A DNA stretch of 41,364 bases from Gammaproteobacteria bacterium (GTDB lineage: Bacteria > Pseudomonadota > Gammaproteobacteria > Xanthomonadales > Marinicellaceae). Position 1 is the stretch's first letter; each line of letters opens with the position of its first letter. The stretch lies in the NCBI GenBank assembly GCA_030430025.1, contig JAUIGR010000022.1, forward strand, positions 1 through 41,364, read 5' to 3'. Made by a program: the position numbers and the translations under genes. Below are positions 18,351-26,819 of this stretch, piece after piece. The notes beneath the pieces are model-generated. The model worked only from the letters and a program-made list of their open reading frames with translations. It had not been told where the DNA came from and did not search any database.

Positions 18351-19600
18351 ATAACAAAATCATCATCGATGGCGGTAACCGTTTGCAAGGCACCATCAAA
18401 GCATCTGGGGCAAAGAATGCTGTTCTACCGATTCTTGCAGCTACGATTGTTGGACAAGGAGAATCGCATATTTCACATGTGCCACATCTTCATGATGTTA
18501 CTACCATGAATGAATTGCTTGCACAAATGGGTGCTCATATTACCATCGGTGATCATGCCGACATTATGGTTAATCCTGACAATATTATTGATCCTGTAGC
18601 ACCTTATGAAACAGTTAAAACCATGCGAGCCTCTATTTTGGCTTTGGGCCCCCTAGTAGCTCGCCATGGTTATGCCAAAGTTTCATTACCAGGAGGATGT
18701 CAAATTGGAGCTCGCCCTATCGACCTTCACATCAAGGGTTTACAAACCATGGGAGCTCAAATCACCGTCGAAGATGGCTATATCCTGGCTAGAGCAAAAA
18801 GATTAAAAGGCAGCCGTATCATCATGGACAAAGTCACTGTCACAGGCACAGAAAACCTACTAATTGCTGCCTGTCTGGCAGAAGGTGAGACATTAATAGA
18901 AAACGCAGCGATCGAACCTGAAGTTGTTGACTTAGCTAAATACCTGTCAGCCATGGGGGCTGAAATTAGAGGGGCTGGCACATCCAAAATTTATATACAA
19001 GGCAAAGAAACATTAATTGGCACCCAACACACCGTCATGCCAGACCGTATAGAAATTGGCACTTTTCTGGTAGCTGCTGCGATAACACAAGGGGATATCA
19101 CTATTACTGAGGCATGCAGTGATGATCTGGACGCTGTATTAAGCAAATTGACCGACGCTGGCGCAGCAATCACTATTGATGGCTCAACCATCCGTCTACA
19201 GATGAATCAAAAACCCATACCTGTCGACATTTATACGGCACCACATCCTGCTTTCCCTACAGATATGCAAGCTCAATTCTGCGCCCTGAACGCAATTGCT
19301 GATGGCACCAGTGTCATCACTGAAAATTTATTTGAAAATCGTTTTATGCATGTTGATGAGCTCAACCGAATGGGCGCGCATATTAATGTTGAGGGTAATC
19401 GAGCAATCATTAAAGGTGTGGATCACTTATCAGGTGCGCCTGTTACTGCAACTGACCTAAGAGCTTCTGCCTCTTTGGTTATCGCCGGTTTAGCCGCACG
19501 TGGTCATACCGATGTTCATGACATCCACTACATTGACAGAGGTTATGAAGCGATTGAAGAAAAACTCAATCAACTCGGTGCAAAAATTATCAGAAGTTAA
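18347..19600 (+). CDS. murA: UDP-N-acetylglucosamine 1-carboxyvinyltransferase
   Basis: Transfers enolpyruvate from PEP to UDP-GlcNAc, the first committed step of peptidoglycan synthesis; cytoplasmic, 417 aa (E. coli 419). The catalytic cysteine, target of fosfomycin, is Cys118 in [13 protein letters not shown], equivalent to E. coli Cys115, so the natural Cys form is retained. The N-terminal substrate-binding motif [13 protein letters not shown] is intact. The start ATG overlaps the ibaG stop. No terminator was recognised in the 114 nt that follow. Confidence 0.97.
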   Translation: MNNKIIIDGGNRLQGTIKASGAKNAVLPILAATIVGQGESHISHVPHLHDVTTMNELLAQMGAHITIGDHADIMVNPDNIIDPVAPYETVKTMRASILALGPLVARHGYAKVSLPGGCQIGARPIDLHIKGLQTMGAQITVEDGYILARAKRLKGSRIIMDKVTVTGTENLLIAACLAEGETLIENAAIEPEVVDLAKYLSAMGAEIRGAGTSKIYIQGKETLIGTQHTVMPDRIEIGTFLVAAAITQGDITITEACSDDLDAVLSKLTDAGAAITIDGSTIRLQMNQKPIPVDIYTAPHPAFPTDMQAQFCALNAIADGTSVITENLFENRFMHVDELNRMGAHINVEGNRAIIKGVDHLSGAPVTATDLRASASLVIAGLAARGHTDVHDIHYIDRGYEAIEEKLNQLGAKIIRS

Positions 19601-19714
19601 CAAGCATTTTGCCTTGCCCCCAAGACATGGAGTACAAATATTTTTCAAGCTTATACTCCATTTTGACATGCTGTTAACTAAAATGGCTGTTTTAAAACAG
19701 TATACCAGAGATCA

Positions 19715-20212
19715 ATGAAAAGCATTCCAAAAAAAGAACAATGGATTGGACTGTTAGTTTGGACTCTCATTTGCTTTATTACTGGAGTGATAGCTTCTAT
19801 AGGTTCTATGGAAGCACCTAACATCTATCAACAATTGAGTCGTCCTGACTGGGCACCGCCTGCATCCATCTTTACTCCTGTCTGGCTTGTATTATATTTA
19901 ACGATGTCTGTGGCTTCTTGGCTGATTTGGAGACAAGGGGGGTTCAAGTTCAATATGAAAGCCCTTACTTTATTTCTGGTTCAACTCATACTCAATGCAC
20001 TGTGGAGCTGGTTGTTCTTTTTCTGGCAAACTGGGCATGGTTCATTAATAGATATCATCGTACTGTGCCTAACACTGATTTATACTTTGAAGCTATTCAG
20101 CCAGACAAACCAATGGGCTGCACTTTTAATGACACCCTATCTTCTATGGGTGATTTTTGCAGCTTTCTTAAATTTCAAAATATGGCAACTCAACCCAATC
20201 ATTCTCGGATAA
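19715..20212 (+). CDS. tspO: TspO/MBR family tryptophan-rich sensory protein
   Basis: Five-helix membrane protein of the TspO/peripheral benzodiazepine receptor family, 165 aa, which binds porphyrins and hydrophobic ligands. Typical motifs are YQQLSRPDWAPPASIFTPVW in the first loop, then LNALWSWLFFFWQ and the C-terminal LLWVIFAAFLNFKIWQLN. The N-terminus is slightly extended and basic. It is transcribed rightward behind murA and convergent with the TelA gene, across a palindrome at 20231-20257. Its physiological ligand is not deducible. Confidence 0.9.
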   Translation: MKSIPKKEQWIGLLVWTLICFITGVIASIGSMEAPNIYQQLSRPDWAPPASIFTPVWLVLYLTMSVASWLIWRQGGFKFNMKALTLFLVQLILNALWSWLFFFWQTGHGSLIDIIVLCLTLIYTLKLFSQTNQWAALLMTPYLLWVIFAAFLNFKIWQLNPIILG

Positions 20213-20230
20213 CTAACACACAAATACCGA

Positions 20231-20257
20231 AGGACACCTCATTAATAGGGGTGCCCT
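20231..20257. repeat. Extragenic imperfect palindrome (REP-like)
   Basis: AGGACACCTC-ATTAATA-GGGGTGCCCT is an imperfect inverted repeat placed exactly between two convergent genes (tspO and the TelA gene). One half-site recurs at 13146-13163 with 17/18 identity. It may act as a bidirectional 3' stem, but no strong T-tract follows. Confidence 0.5.
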
Positions 20258-20284
20258 GAACCCAATTATCGATTCAAAAGGCAC

Positions 20285-21454
20285 TTAAGTTTCATCTGCA
20301 ACCTCTTTATATTGAGCTTGTGCCCTTAATAAAGCATCTTTCAACTCACCCTCAGCGGATGCCAATTGCTCGACAGCTTGTTCACGCTTCTGCCTGCCAG
20401 CTTCAGCAATTCTCAGGGAATCATCAATGGTAGCTATCAGTTTAGCATTGGCCTCTTTGACTACTTCAATATCAAAAATTCCTCGCTCCATTTGTTCTCT
20501 GACTTTACGATTAGCCATTTGCAAGTTCTCTGCATTGGATGCCAATAACTCATTAGTTAAATCTGTCGCATCTTTGATACTGTCTGCAGCCTGTTCCGAA
20601 CGCCATATAGTAACAATTTGAGCCAACTGTTGACGCCATAAGGGCACAGTATTAGCAATAGTTGAGTTAATTTTGTTAATTAAACCTTTATCATTCTCCT
20701 GCACCAACCGAATGCTTGGTAAACTTTGTAAAGTAACCTGGCGTGTAAGACGTAAATCATGGACACGACGTTCTAAATCAGCAGTTGCTGAACGCAGATC
20801 ACGTAATTTCTGAGCCTCAAGCATATCCTCTGAATCTTGACTTGAACGCTCCATTGCAGGTATTACCACATCGTGCAACTCACGCAGTTTTTCCTCACCT
20901 GCCTTAATGTAATCCTCTAAAGTATGAAAATACTCCAAATTCGCTACATAAAGACGATCAAGCGATGTAACGTCCTTAAGTAAAGTGGTTTTATGGTTTT
21001 CTAGTTTTTGAGTGATTTTTTCAATTTGTTTTTTAACATCTTCATATTTTTGCAAGAATTTGACCAGTGGTTTGGCTCGACCGAATAATCGAGCGAAGAA
21101 ACCTGGTTTCTTATTAGGATCCAATTCATCAATATCAAACCCCCTTATGGTAGCAACCATTTCATTCAATGCTTCTCCTGAACGGCCTAAATCTTTATTT
21201 TTTACACCTTCAAGCATTTTGTCAGAAACTTCTGTGACTTGCTCTTGCGCCTTTGTACCAAAGAAGATAATAGAGTGACCATCTTCCATATTAATTTCAG
21301 CCATCAATTGATCAATCCGTTGCTTTTCTTCTTTATCAACATCTTTGTATGGCACCATTTCATCCATCACACCAGGTACAATTTCACCATCAACAGTACC
21401 TTGAATAACCTCTTGTTCTGTAGTTGTTCGCACTTCTTTATTTTCTTCTGTCAT
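20285..21454 (-). CDS. TelA/KlaA family toxic anion resistance protein
   Basis: TelA family, 389 aa, cytoplasmic and rich in helical coiled coil (about residues 120-380). The family is linked to tellurite, colicin or envelope-stress resistance, with no known enzymatic activity. Family-typical segments include the DVTSLDRLYVANLEYFHTLE region and the QVTLQSLPSIRLVQENDKGL region. It lies 12 nt downstream of the XpaC-like gene, the common XpaC-TelA pairing. The N-terminal 35 residues are acidic and low-complexity. Confidence 0.88.
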   Translation of the reverse strand: MTEENKEVRTTTEQEVIQGTVDGEIVPGVMDEMVPYKDVDKEEKQRIDQLMAEINMEDGHSIIFFGTKAQEQVTEVSDKMLEGVKNKDLGRSGEALNEMVATIRGFDIDELDPNKKPGFFARLFGRAKPLVKFLQKYEDVKKQIEKITQKLENHKTTLLKDVTSLDRLYVANLEYFHTLEDYIKAGEEKLRELHDVVIPAMERSSQDSEDMLEAQKLRDLRSATADLERRVHDLRLTRQVTLQSLPSIRLVQENDKGLINKINSTIANTVPLWRQQLAQIVTIWRSEQAADSIKDATDLTNELLASNAENLQMANRKVREQMERGIFDIEVVKEANAKLIATIDDSLRIAEAGRQKREQAVEQLASAEGELKDALLRAQAQYKEVADET

Positions 21455-21466
21455 TTCAGCATTCCT

Positions 21467-22300
21467 CTATTTGATGCCTTGTTTTTCTAATAAAGTGTTT
21501 AAAACTTCGATATCTACATCCAAGTCAAACACATCTTTTTCCAACAGTTTATCATGCTGCTCTTTGAATACCTTGGCAATATTTTGTAACACCTGTTTGA
21601 AATTTTGTTCCAACTCATGATTATCTACCTTGTCATGCGTTTCAGAATATCGCTTAATCACACTTTCTGTAGCACCTAAATAATGGTGCAAGAAGCGCTG
21701 AGCTTTACTTATTTTATTTGGGTGTTCAAAGAGATGGTTGACAATATTTTCACTTGCTTGTGCTATGTTTTTTAAGAACCCTGCCAACTCAGGCTGTTTA
21801 AGCTTTTGACTGCTTTGTTTGATATGATAGATCATCTGTTCTGCAGACTGTAATATTGCTTTTTGATCTTCATCTTCGATGGACTCAAAAGTCCTCGGAA
21901 CAACATAATCCAAACCATACCACATCATACCACCTACAGTGACAGCAAAGCCCAGGCCAATTGAGGCAAACAATCCGTAACTGGTTAACATCAATGCAGC
22001 TGTGAAGATCACCACTCCCAAGAGGCAACTACTAATAAACATTAACGGTATTTGTTGTTTGAAGCGGATGTTATTTTTTAAAGCTTCTCTTTTGTTTTTC
22101 AAACCCAAGCTCATCCAAAAAGCACTGAGCAACATGCCAATACATACTGCACTGGCTATCAACATGCTAAAAAAATTTCCTGCAATAAGATGGGTCAAAA
22201 CAGGAACAAATAAAATCAAGGTAAAGGCGTACAACAACCAAGCAGTATTATGATATTGGTTCACTGCCTTTTGTGCTTGTTCTCTATATTTAACAGGCAT
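21467..22300 (-). CDS. XpaC-like (5-bromo-4-chloroindolyl phosphate hydrolysis) family membrane protein
   Basis: A membrane protein with two hydrophobic hairpins in the first half (about residues 18-65 and 85-130) and a soluble helical C-terminal half. This architecture and the position upstream of TelA fit the XpaC family. Despite the name, no phosphatase motif is visible, so hydrolase activity should not be assumed. I take ATG 22300 (278 aa) as the start: it overlaps the stop of a 27-codon ORF in a TGATG junction. TTG 22306 and GTG 22303 are weaker options. Confidence 0.75.
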   Translation of the reverse strand: MPVKYREQAQKAVNQYHNTAWLLYAFTLILFVPVLTHLIAGNFFSMLIASAVCIGMLLSAFWMSLGLKNKREALKNNIRFKQQIPLMFISSCLLGVVIFTAALMLTSYGLFASIGLGFAVTVGGMMWYGLDYVVPRTFESIEDEDQKAILQSAEQMIYHIKQSSQKLKQPELAGFLKNIAQASENIVNHLFEHPNKISKAQRFLHHYLGATESVIKRYSETHDKVDNHELEQNFKQVLQNIAKVFKEQHDKLLEKDVFDLDVDIEVLNTLLEKQGIK

Positions 22301-22383
22301 CACCAAACCATCCTAATTAATACTGCCAATACAGAGCATGTCAGCAGACAAAACCCTATGAATTTCTTAAAAAAATCATTCAT
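22300..22383 (-). CDS. Possible 27-aa single-pass membrane peptide, coupled to the XpaC-like gene
   Basis: A short ORF beginning 1 nt after the cyclase stop codon (TAG-T-ATG) and ending in TGATG, where its stop overlaps the XpaC-like ATG. The sequence is MNDFFKKFIGFCLLTC followed by SVLAVLIRMVW: a basic N-terminus and one hydrophobic helix. The exact fit between two genes suggests it is translated, either as a real membrane peptide or as a translational-coupling leader. There is no strong Shine-Dalgarno, so this is tentative. Confidence 0.45.
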   Translation of the reverse strand: MNDFFKKFIGFCLLTCSVLAVLIRMVW

Positions 22384-22384
22384 A

Positions 22385-23272
22385 CTATTTCTTTATTTGA
22401 TAATGTAACAACTGTTGTGGCTGAGAAAAGTCAGCCTCACCAAAAGCAATAACACCGTCACCTTGTAACACCATAGCATCACGGTGAATACGAATCGGAT
22501 CACCTTCACCTTGCTTGATCCAAGAACCATTAGTGCTAATATCTGTGTATTTAAAATTACCACCAGAATACTCAACTTCACCATGCATTCTAGATGCCAT
22601 CAACATGTCTACTTGCAAATCATTATCCATACCTCGACCAATGGTTTTAGTAGGTGATTGGTCAGTCATTGTTTGGTTCTGTTCTCCTACAGTCAAAATC
22701 ATTTCACTGATCGAGGCTGGCATTTTAATATCTAACGCCGATGTCACTCTGGTAATTTGACTGACATCCTGTTGCCATAACACTTCGATAATTTCTACTG
22801 GCAAAAGTTTACCCTTCACTTTGGTCTTACCTAAGGACCTTTGATCCAATACAGCAGGCAACTGACAATCATCAAATGTGGCAGAATTAGTAATGATCTG
22901 ACCTTTTTTGGCATAACCAGTCATTCTGGCCGCAACATTCACAGCATCACCAAACACATCCCCTTTCTCTTCAATTACTTTACCAAAGTGAAACCCAATT
23001 CGAACACCGATAGGATGATTACCTAAAATAAAGTTACCACTGACCGCATTTTGCATATCCACAGCAGCCAACATACCATCATTAGCTCTCGGGAAAACAC
23101 ACATGATTTCGTCACCAATGGTTTTCACCAGTTTACCTTGATACTTTTTCGCTTGAACATGTAAAACATCCAAAACCGAGGCAATAGAAGCACGCGTAGA
23201 CTCATTACCATGTTTTTCAAATAAGGCGGTACTATCAGCAATGTCCGCAAAAAGAATACACAATTCAGCCAT
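22385..23272 (-). CDS. Class III adenylate cyclase with C-terminal FHA domain
   Basis: A 295-aa signalling enzyme. Residues 1-175 are a class III nucleotide cyclase domain with all expected catalytic positions: metal-binding Asp10 (FADIADS) and Asp54 (GDE), adenine-selecting Lys50 and Asp105, and transition-state Asn112 and Arg116 (NVAARM). It should therefore make cAMP. Residues about 205-290 form an FHA domain (KTIGRG, SRMHGEV, TNGSWI), which binds phosphothreonine and suggests control by a Ser/Thr kinase not present here. No signal peptide or membrane helix. The first codons overlap the E1 gene by 8 nt, and a 27-codon ORF begins 1 nt after its stop. Confidence 0.92.
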   Translation of the reverse strand: MAELCILFADIADSTALFEKHGNESTRASIASVLDVLHVQAKKYQGKLVKTIGDEIMCVFPRANDGMLAAVDMQNAVSGNFILGNHPIGVRIGFHFGKVIEEKGDVFGDAVNVAARMTGYAKKGQIITNSATFDDCQLPAVLDQRSLGKTKVKGKLLPVEIIEVLWQQDVSQITRVTSALDIKMPASISEMILTVGEQNQTMTDQSPTKTIGRGMDNDLQVDMLMASRMHGEVEYSGGNFKYTDISTNGSWIKQGEGDPIRIHRDAMVLQGDGVIAFGEADFSQPQQLLHYQIKK

Positions 23273-25511
23273 TCAAGCGTTTCAGTCCATCAATGATCTG
23301 TTGTTTATCTGGCAACACCATTTTCGCCGCATCAGCCAGAGGAGTAAAAGTGTCTGCACCAGTGATTAAATCTACTTTCAGTTTACCTCTTTTATCATCA
23401 TTGTTCAAATCCATCAGGTATGTGATAACACCTTCCCCTACACAAGCAGAGCGACGACCTTCGTCAACCACTAAAATGCGTTGAAACTGACTGCCCCACT
23501 GTTTAATAATATCACCACTGAGTGGCTGTAACCAACGCAAATCCATAACCATCACCCTTTTACCTGTTTCTTTGCCAAAAACATCGACTGCTGCTAAACT
23601 CATTGGTACACCATTACCATAGGTAATAATTAATATATCTCTAGCTTCTGAGTGATATAACCGCGGTTCTCCCAATGGTATGTATTGGTCAGGTGAAGGA
23701 TAATCAAACTTCCACAACTCATCACCCTCTTGATGTAAGTCCTTGTGCATATACAAGGCAATGGGTTCCAAAAAAATAGAAACACGCCCATTGACTTTAG
23801 ACATGGCTGTCAAAGTTCGCATCATCATCACCGCATCATCTGCACGAGATGGACAAGCGACGGTTACACCCGGGATATCACGAATCGCCGCGATTGAGTT
23901 ATCGTTGTGAAAGTGCCCCCCAAACCCCTTCTGATAGCCAAGTCCAGCAACTCTGACCACCATTGGGTTAGCATATTGTCCATTAGAAAAAAATTGTAAA
24001 CTGGCCGCTTCACCCCGAATTTGATCACAGGCATTATGGAAATAAGCTAAATACTGAATTTCTGGCACTGGTAGCTGACCCATATAACTATATCCTTGAG
24101 CCAACCCCAAGATAGTTTGTTCATCTAAAAGCGTATTAAAAACACGCTTGGCTGAAAACTTTTTGAATAATTGTTTGGTGATGGTATACACACCGCCTTT
24201 TTGTGCCACATCCTCACCAAACATAATCATTTCGGGGTATTTCAACATCAGGTCATGCAAACCATTGTTAATTTGGATAGCCATATGCTTTGGCGGTTGA
24301 TTTTCGGGCAAGTTTTTTTCGGATCCAAAAACAGTTATTCTTTTGTTTTGTTCAACCAGCCGACCAGCTTCCTGGTGAACAAGCTCAGTGTCCTCGGGGG
24401 CCAATGGAGCCATCACTTGTTCAAGGTTTTCAATTTTAGGTTGTTGATAAGCCAGCTCAGCTTTGTCGAGGCATTCCTGATGAATGCTTTGATAAAGTTT
24501 CAAAATCTGACTGGATGTCATTAATCCATGATTAATCATCGACGCTGCAGAACGCAGTAAAGGATCACAAGCTTCAGCAGCCTCTAACTCATCCATGCGT
24601 CGATAATCAACCTCAAAATCGGTACCTGCATGCCCCATCAGTCGTGTCGTTTTTAGGTGTAAGAATACTGGTTTTCGCTCTTGTCGACAAAACTCAACCG
24701 CTCTTTTCACTTGCTGGTAGCCAGTTTCCAAATCCAAACCATTGGCTTTAAAATATTGCATGCCAGGTCGGTGTATAAAACTGGCATTGATCCAGTTTTC
24801 CGGTGTTTTGACAGAAATCCCAATACCATTATCTTCACAAACAAATAAAATAGGTACCTTTAAACCCTGAAAAGCTGCCCAAGAAGCGGCGTTAAAGGCA
24901 CCTTGAGCTGTTGAATGATTGGCAGATGCATCACCAAAATTACACAACACAATGGCATCATCAGGCACCGGAATTTTGGCTTTACTGCGCTGTGCTAATT
25001 CAATACCTAAAGCGCAACCAACGGCTTTTGGCAAATGTGATGCAATCGTTGATGTTTGTGGAATGACCCAGAGTGGTTTTGAACCCCATACTTTATGCCG
25101 CCCTCCTGACGCTGGATCAGATGCAGCTGCAGCAAAGGACAAACAAGTATCCCAAATAGGATCAATACCTGAAACTTGACGTGAACGCTCCATCATTAAA
25201 CCACCTGATCGGTAATGTAAAAAAGCAGGATCTGAATGCCTAACTAAGCGCCCCAACATCACGTTACCTTCATGACCGGATGAACCTATGGTATAAAAAA
25301 CTTTGTTTTGTAGTTTCAGTATCCTGGCCATCAAATCTAGCTGCCGAGAACGTAACTGTGACTCAAATAACTGATAGATAATATGTTCATCAAGACCCTG
25401 CTGCTGCAAGGTCTGTTTTGGTTCAACCGGTTGATGGCTTTTCACAAAGGCAACGAAATTTTCATCTACCACTTGTGCTCGGTTGATGACCTTTGATTTG
25501 TTCTGACTCAT
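23265..25511 (-). CDS. Thiamine-diphosphate 2-oxoacid dehydrogenase E1, fused alpha and beta subunits
   Basis: E1 of a branched-chain-type 2-oxoacid dehydrogenase complex, 748 aa, with alpha and beta parts joined in one chain. The alpha part (about 45-360) carries the ThDP/Mg motif region GDASANHSTAQGAFNAASW (from residue 193) and the phosphorylation-loop-like MGHAGTDFEVDYRR. The beta part (about 400-745) has FGEDVAQKGGVYTITKQL, then GLGYQKGFGGHFHNDNS. It decarboxylates a 2-oxoacid and passes the acyl group to an E2 lipoyl protein, which is not in the window. It lies 3 nt after the glutaryl-CoA dehydrogenase gene and overlaps the cyclase gene. The substrate (branched-chain oxoacids or possibly 2-oxoadipate) is not decided by sequence. 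Confidence 0.88.
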   Translation of the reverse strand: MSQNKSKVINRAQVVDENFVAFVKSHQPVEPKQTLQQQGLDEHIIYQLFESQLRSRQLDLMARILKLQNKVFYTIGSSGHEGNVMLGRLVRHSDPAFLHYRSGGLMMERSRQVSGIDPIWDTCLSFAAAASDPASGGRHKVWGSKPLWVIPQTSTIASHLPKAVGCALGIELAQRSKAKIPVPDDAIVLCNFGDASANHSTAQGAFNAASWAAFQGLKVPILFVCEDNGIGISVKTPENWINASFIHRPGMQYFKANGLDLETGYQQVKRAVEFCRQERKPVFLHLKTTRLMGHAGTDFEVDYRRMDELEAAEACDPLLRSAASMINHGLMTSSQILKLYQSIHQECLDKAELAYQQPKIENLEQVMAPLAPEDTELVHQEAGRLVEQNKRITVFGSEKNLPENQPPKHMAIQINNGLHDLMLKYPEMIMFGEDVAQKGGVYTITKQLFKKFSAKRVFNTLLDEQTILGLAQGYSYMGQLPVPEIQYLAYFHNACDQIRGEAASLQFFSNGQYANPMVVRVAGLGYQKGFGGHFHNDNSIAAIRDIPGVTVACPSRADDAVMMMRTLTAMSKVNGRVSIFLEPIALYMHKDLHQEGDELWKFDYPSPDQYIPLGEPRLYHSEARDILIITYGNGVPMSLAAVDVFGKETGKRVMVMDLRWLQPLSGDIIKQWGSQFQRILVVDEGRRSACVGEGVITYLMDLNNDDKRGKLKVDLITGADTFTPLADAAKMVLPDKQQIIDGLKRLNG

Positions 25512-25514
25512 GAC

Positions 25515-26681
25515 TTAAAAAGCGTTTTTCCCCGTCAACTCCCGACCCACCACCAGTTGATGAATGGTTTCAGTACCTTCATAGGTGATCACACTCTCCA
25601 GATTTAACATATGACGAATCGCCACATGTTCAGTGGTAATACCTGCACCTCCTAAGATATCACGACACTCTCGTGCAATATCAATGGCCATGCGCACATT
25701 GTTCCATTTAGCCATGGAGATCTGCGTTGGATGAAGATTTCCTGACTCTTTCAGCTGTGATAAGCGCAAAGCCAATAATTGAGCAGTTGTAATGCGACGA
25801 GACATATCAGCCAACTTTTGCTGAATGATTTGATTTTCGTTTAAAGCGCGATCAAAAAGCACACGTTCTTCGGTGTAATCCAACACTTCCTGTAAACAAG
25901 CCTGAGCACAGCCAATTGGCCCCCAAGAAATACCGTAACGAGCATTAGACAAACAACTTAATGGCCCTTTCAAACCTTTAACCTTAGGCAAACGATTGGC
26001 ATCAGGCACACGAACGCCATCAAAAAACAAAGCTGAAGTCACAGAAGCCCTTAGTGACATTTTTCGTTTAATCACTTCTGTATCAAAACCAGGCATGTCT
26101 TTTTCTATTAAAAAACCCTGAATACCTTCATCAGTTTTAGCCCAAACGATGGCAACATCAGCGATTGACCCATTGGTAATCCACATTTTAGAACCATTAA
26201 TGATCCAGTCATCACCCTCTTTCTTCGCATATGTCTTCATAGAAGCAGGATCAGAACCAGCATGAGGTTCAGTCAACCCAAAACACCCTATTACCTCCCC
26301 TCGAGCCATGGGTGGCAACCACCGTTGTTTTTGCTCTTCGCTACCAAAAGCATCAATGGGAAACATACACAGTGAACTTTGTACCGACGCAAAACTCCTC
26401 AGCCCTGAGTCGCCACGTTCAAGCTCTTGACAAATCAGACCATAAGAAGTGTAACTTAAACCAGCACAGTCATAACCCTGAATGGTGCTACCAAATAACC
26501 CTAAATCAGCCATTTCAGGAATTAAATCCATTGGAAACTCATGTCGATCAAAAGCTTCTCCAATAACAGGTAAAACCCTTTCATCAACCCACCTACCAAC
26601 TGACTGCTGGACCATTCGTTCTTCTTCTCCCAACAGTGAATTGATATCATACAAATCCAGTATATTAAGTTGCTTAGCCAT
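25515..26681 (-). CDS. gcdH: Glutaryl-CoA dehydrogenase
   Basis: FAD acyl-CoA dehydrogenase that oxidatively decarboxylates glutaryl-CoA to crotonyl-CoA in lysine/tryptophan breakdown, 388 aa. The catalytic base is Glu368 in TYEGTETIH. Arg95 in GLRSFASVQSS corresponds to the substrate-carboxylate arginine (Arg94) that distinguishes GCDH from other acyl-CoA dehydrogenases. The flavin-loop signature CFGLTEPHAGSDP and the sequence WITNGS follow. The start is ATG 26681 (MAKQLNILDLYD); a longer frame upstream is not family-like. It heads the operon that continues into E1, cyclase, XpaC and TelA genes. An E. coli-like housekeeping function is not implied. Confidence 0.92.
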   Translation of the reverse strand: MAKQLNILDLYDINSLLGEEERMVQQSVGRWVDERVLPVIGEAFDRHEFPMDLIPEMADLGLFGSTIQGYDCAGLSYTSYGLICQELERGDSGLRSFASVQSSLCMFPIDAFGSEEQKQRWLPPMARGEVIGCFGLTEPHAGSDPASMKTYAKKEGDDWIINGSKMWITNGSIADVAIVWAKTDEGIQGFLIEKDMPGFDTEVIKRKMSLRASVTSALFFDGVRVPDANRLPKVKGLKGPLSCLSNARYGISWGPIGCAQACLQEVLDYTEERVLFDRALNENQIIQQKLADMSRRITTAQLLALRLSQLKESGNLHPTQISMAKWNNVRMAIDIARECRDILGGAGITTEHVAIRHMLNLESVITYEGTETIHQLVVGRELTGKNAF

Positions 26682-26819
26682 GTTATATGTCCATTGATAT
26701 ATGAATAAAACCGATATTTTACCCACATGAACATTTTTTGTAAGCACGGTGATTAAGAAGTTATATAAAAAACGTTTTAAAAACGGGTGATAACCTAAGA
26801 CTCGGGTTCACATAAATAT

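Noticed and set aside
26760-26819. AT-rich palindrome CGTTTTTAAAACG as terminator after the HlyD gene
   Set aside because: The stem is almost all A-T with no loop as read; possible but not supportable as a feature.
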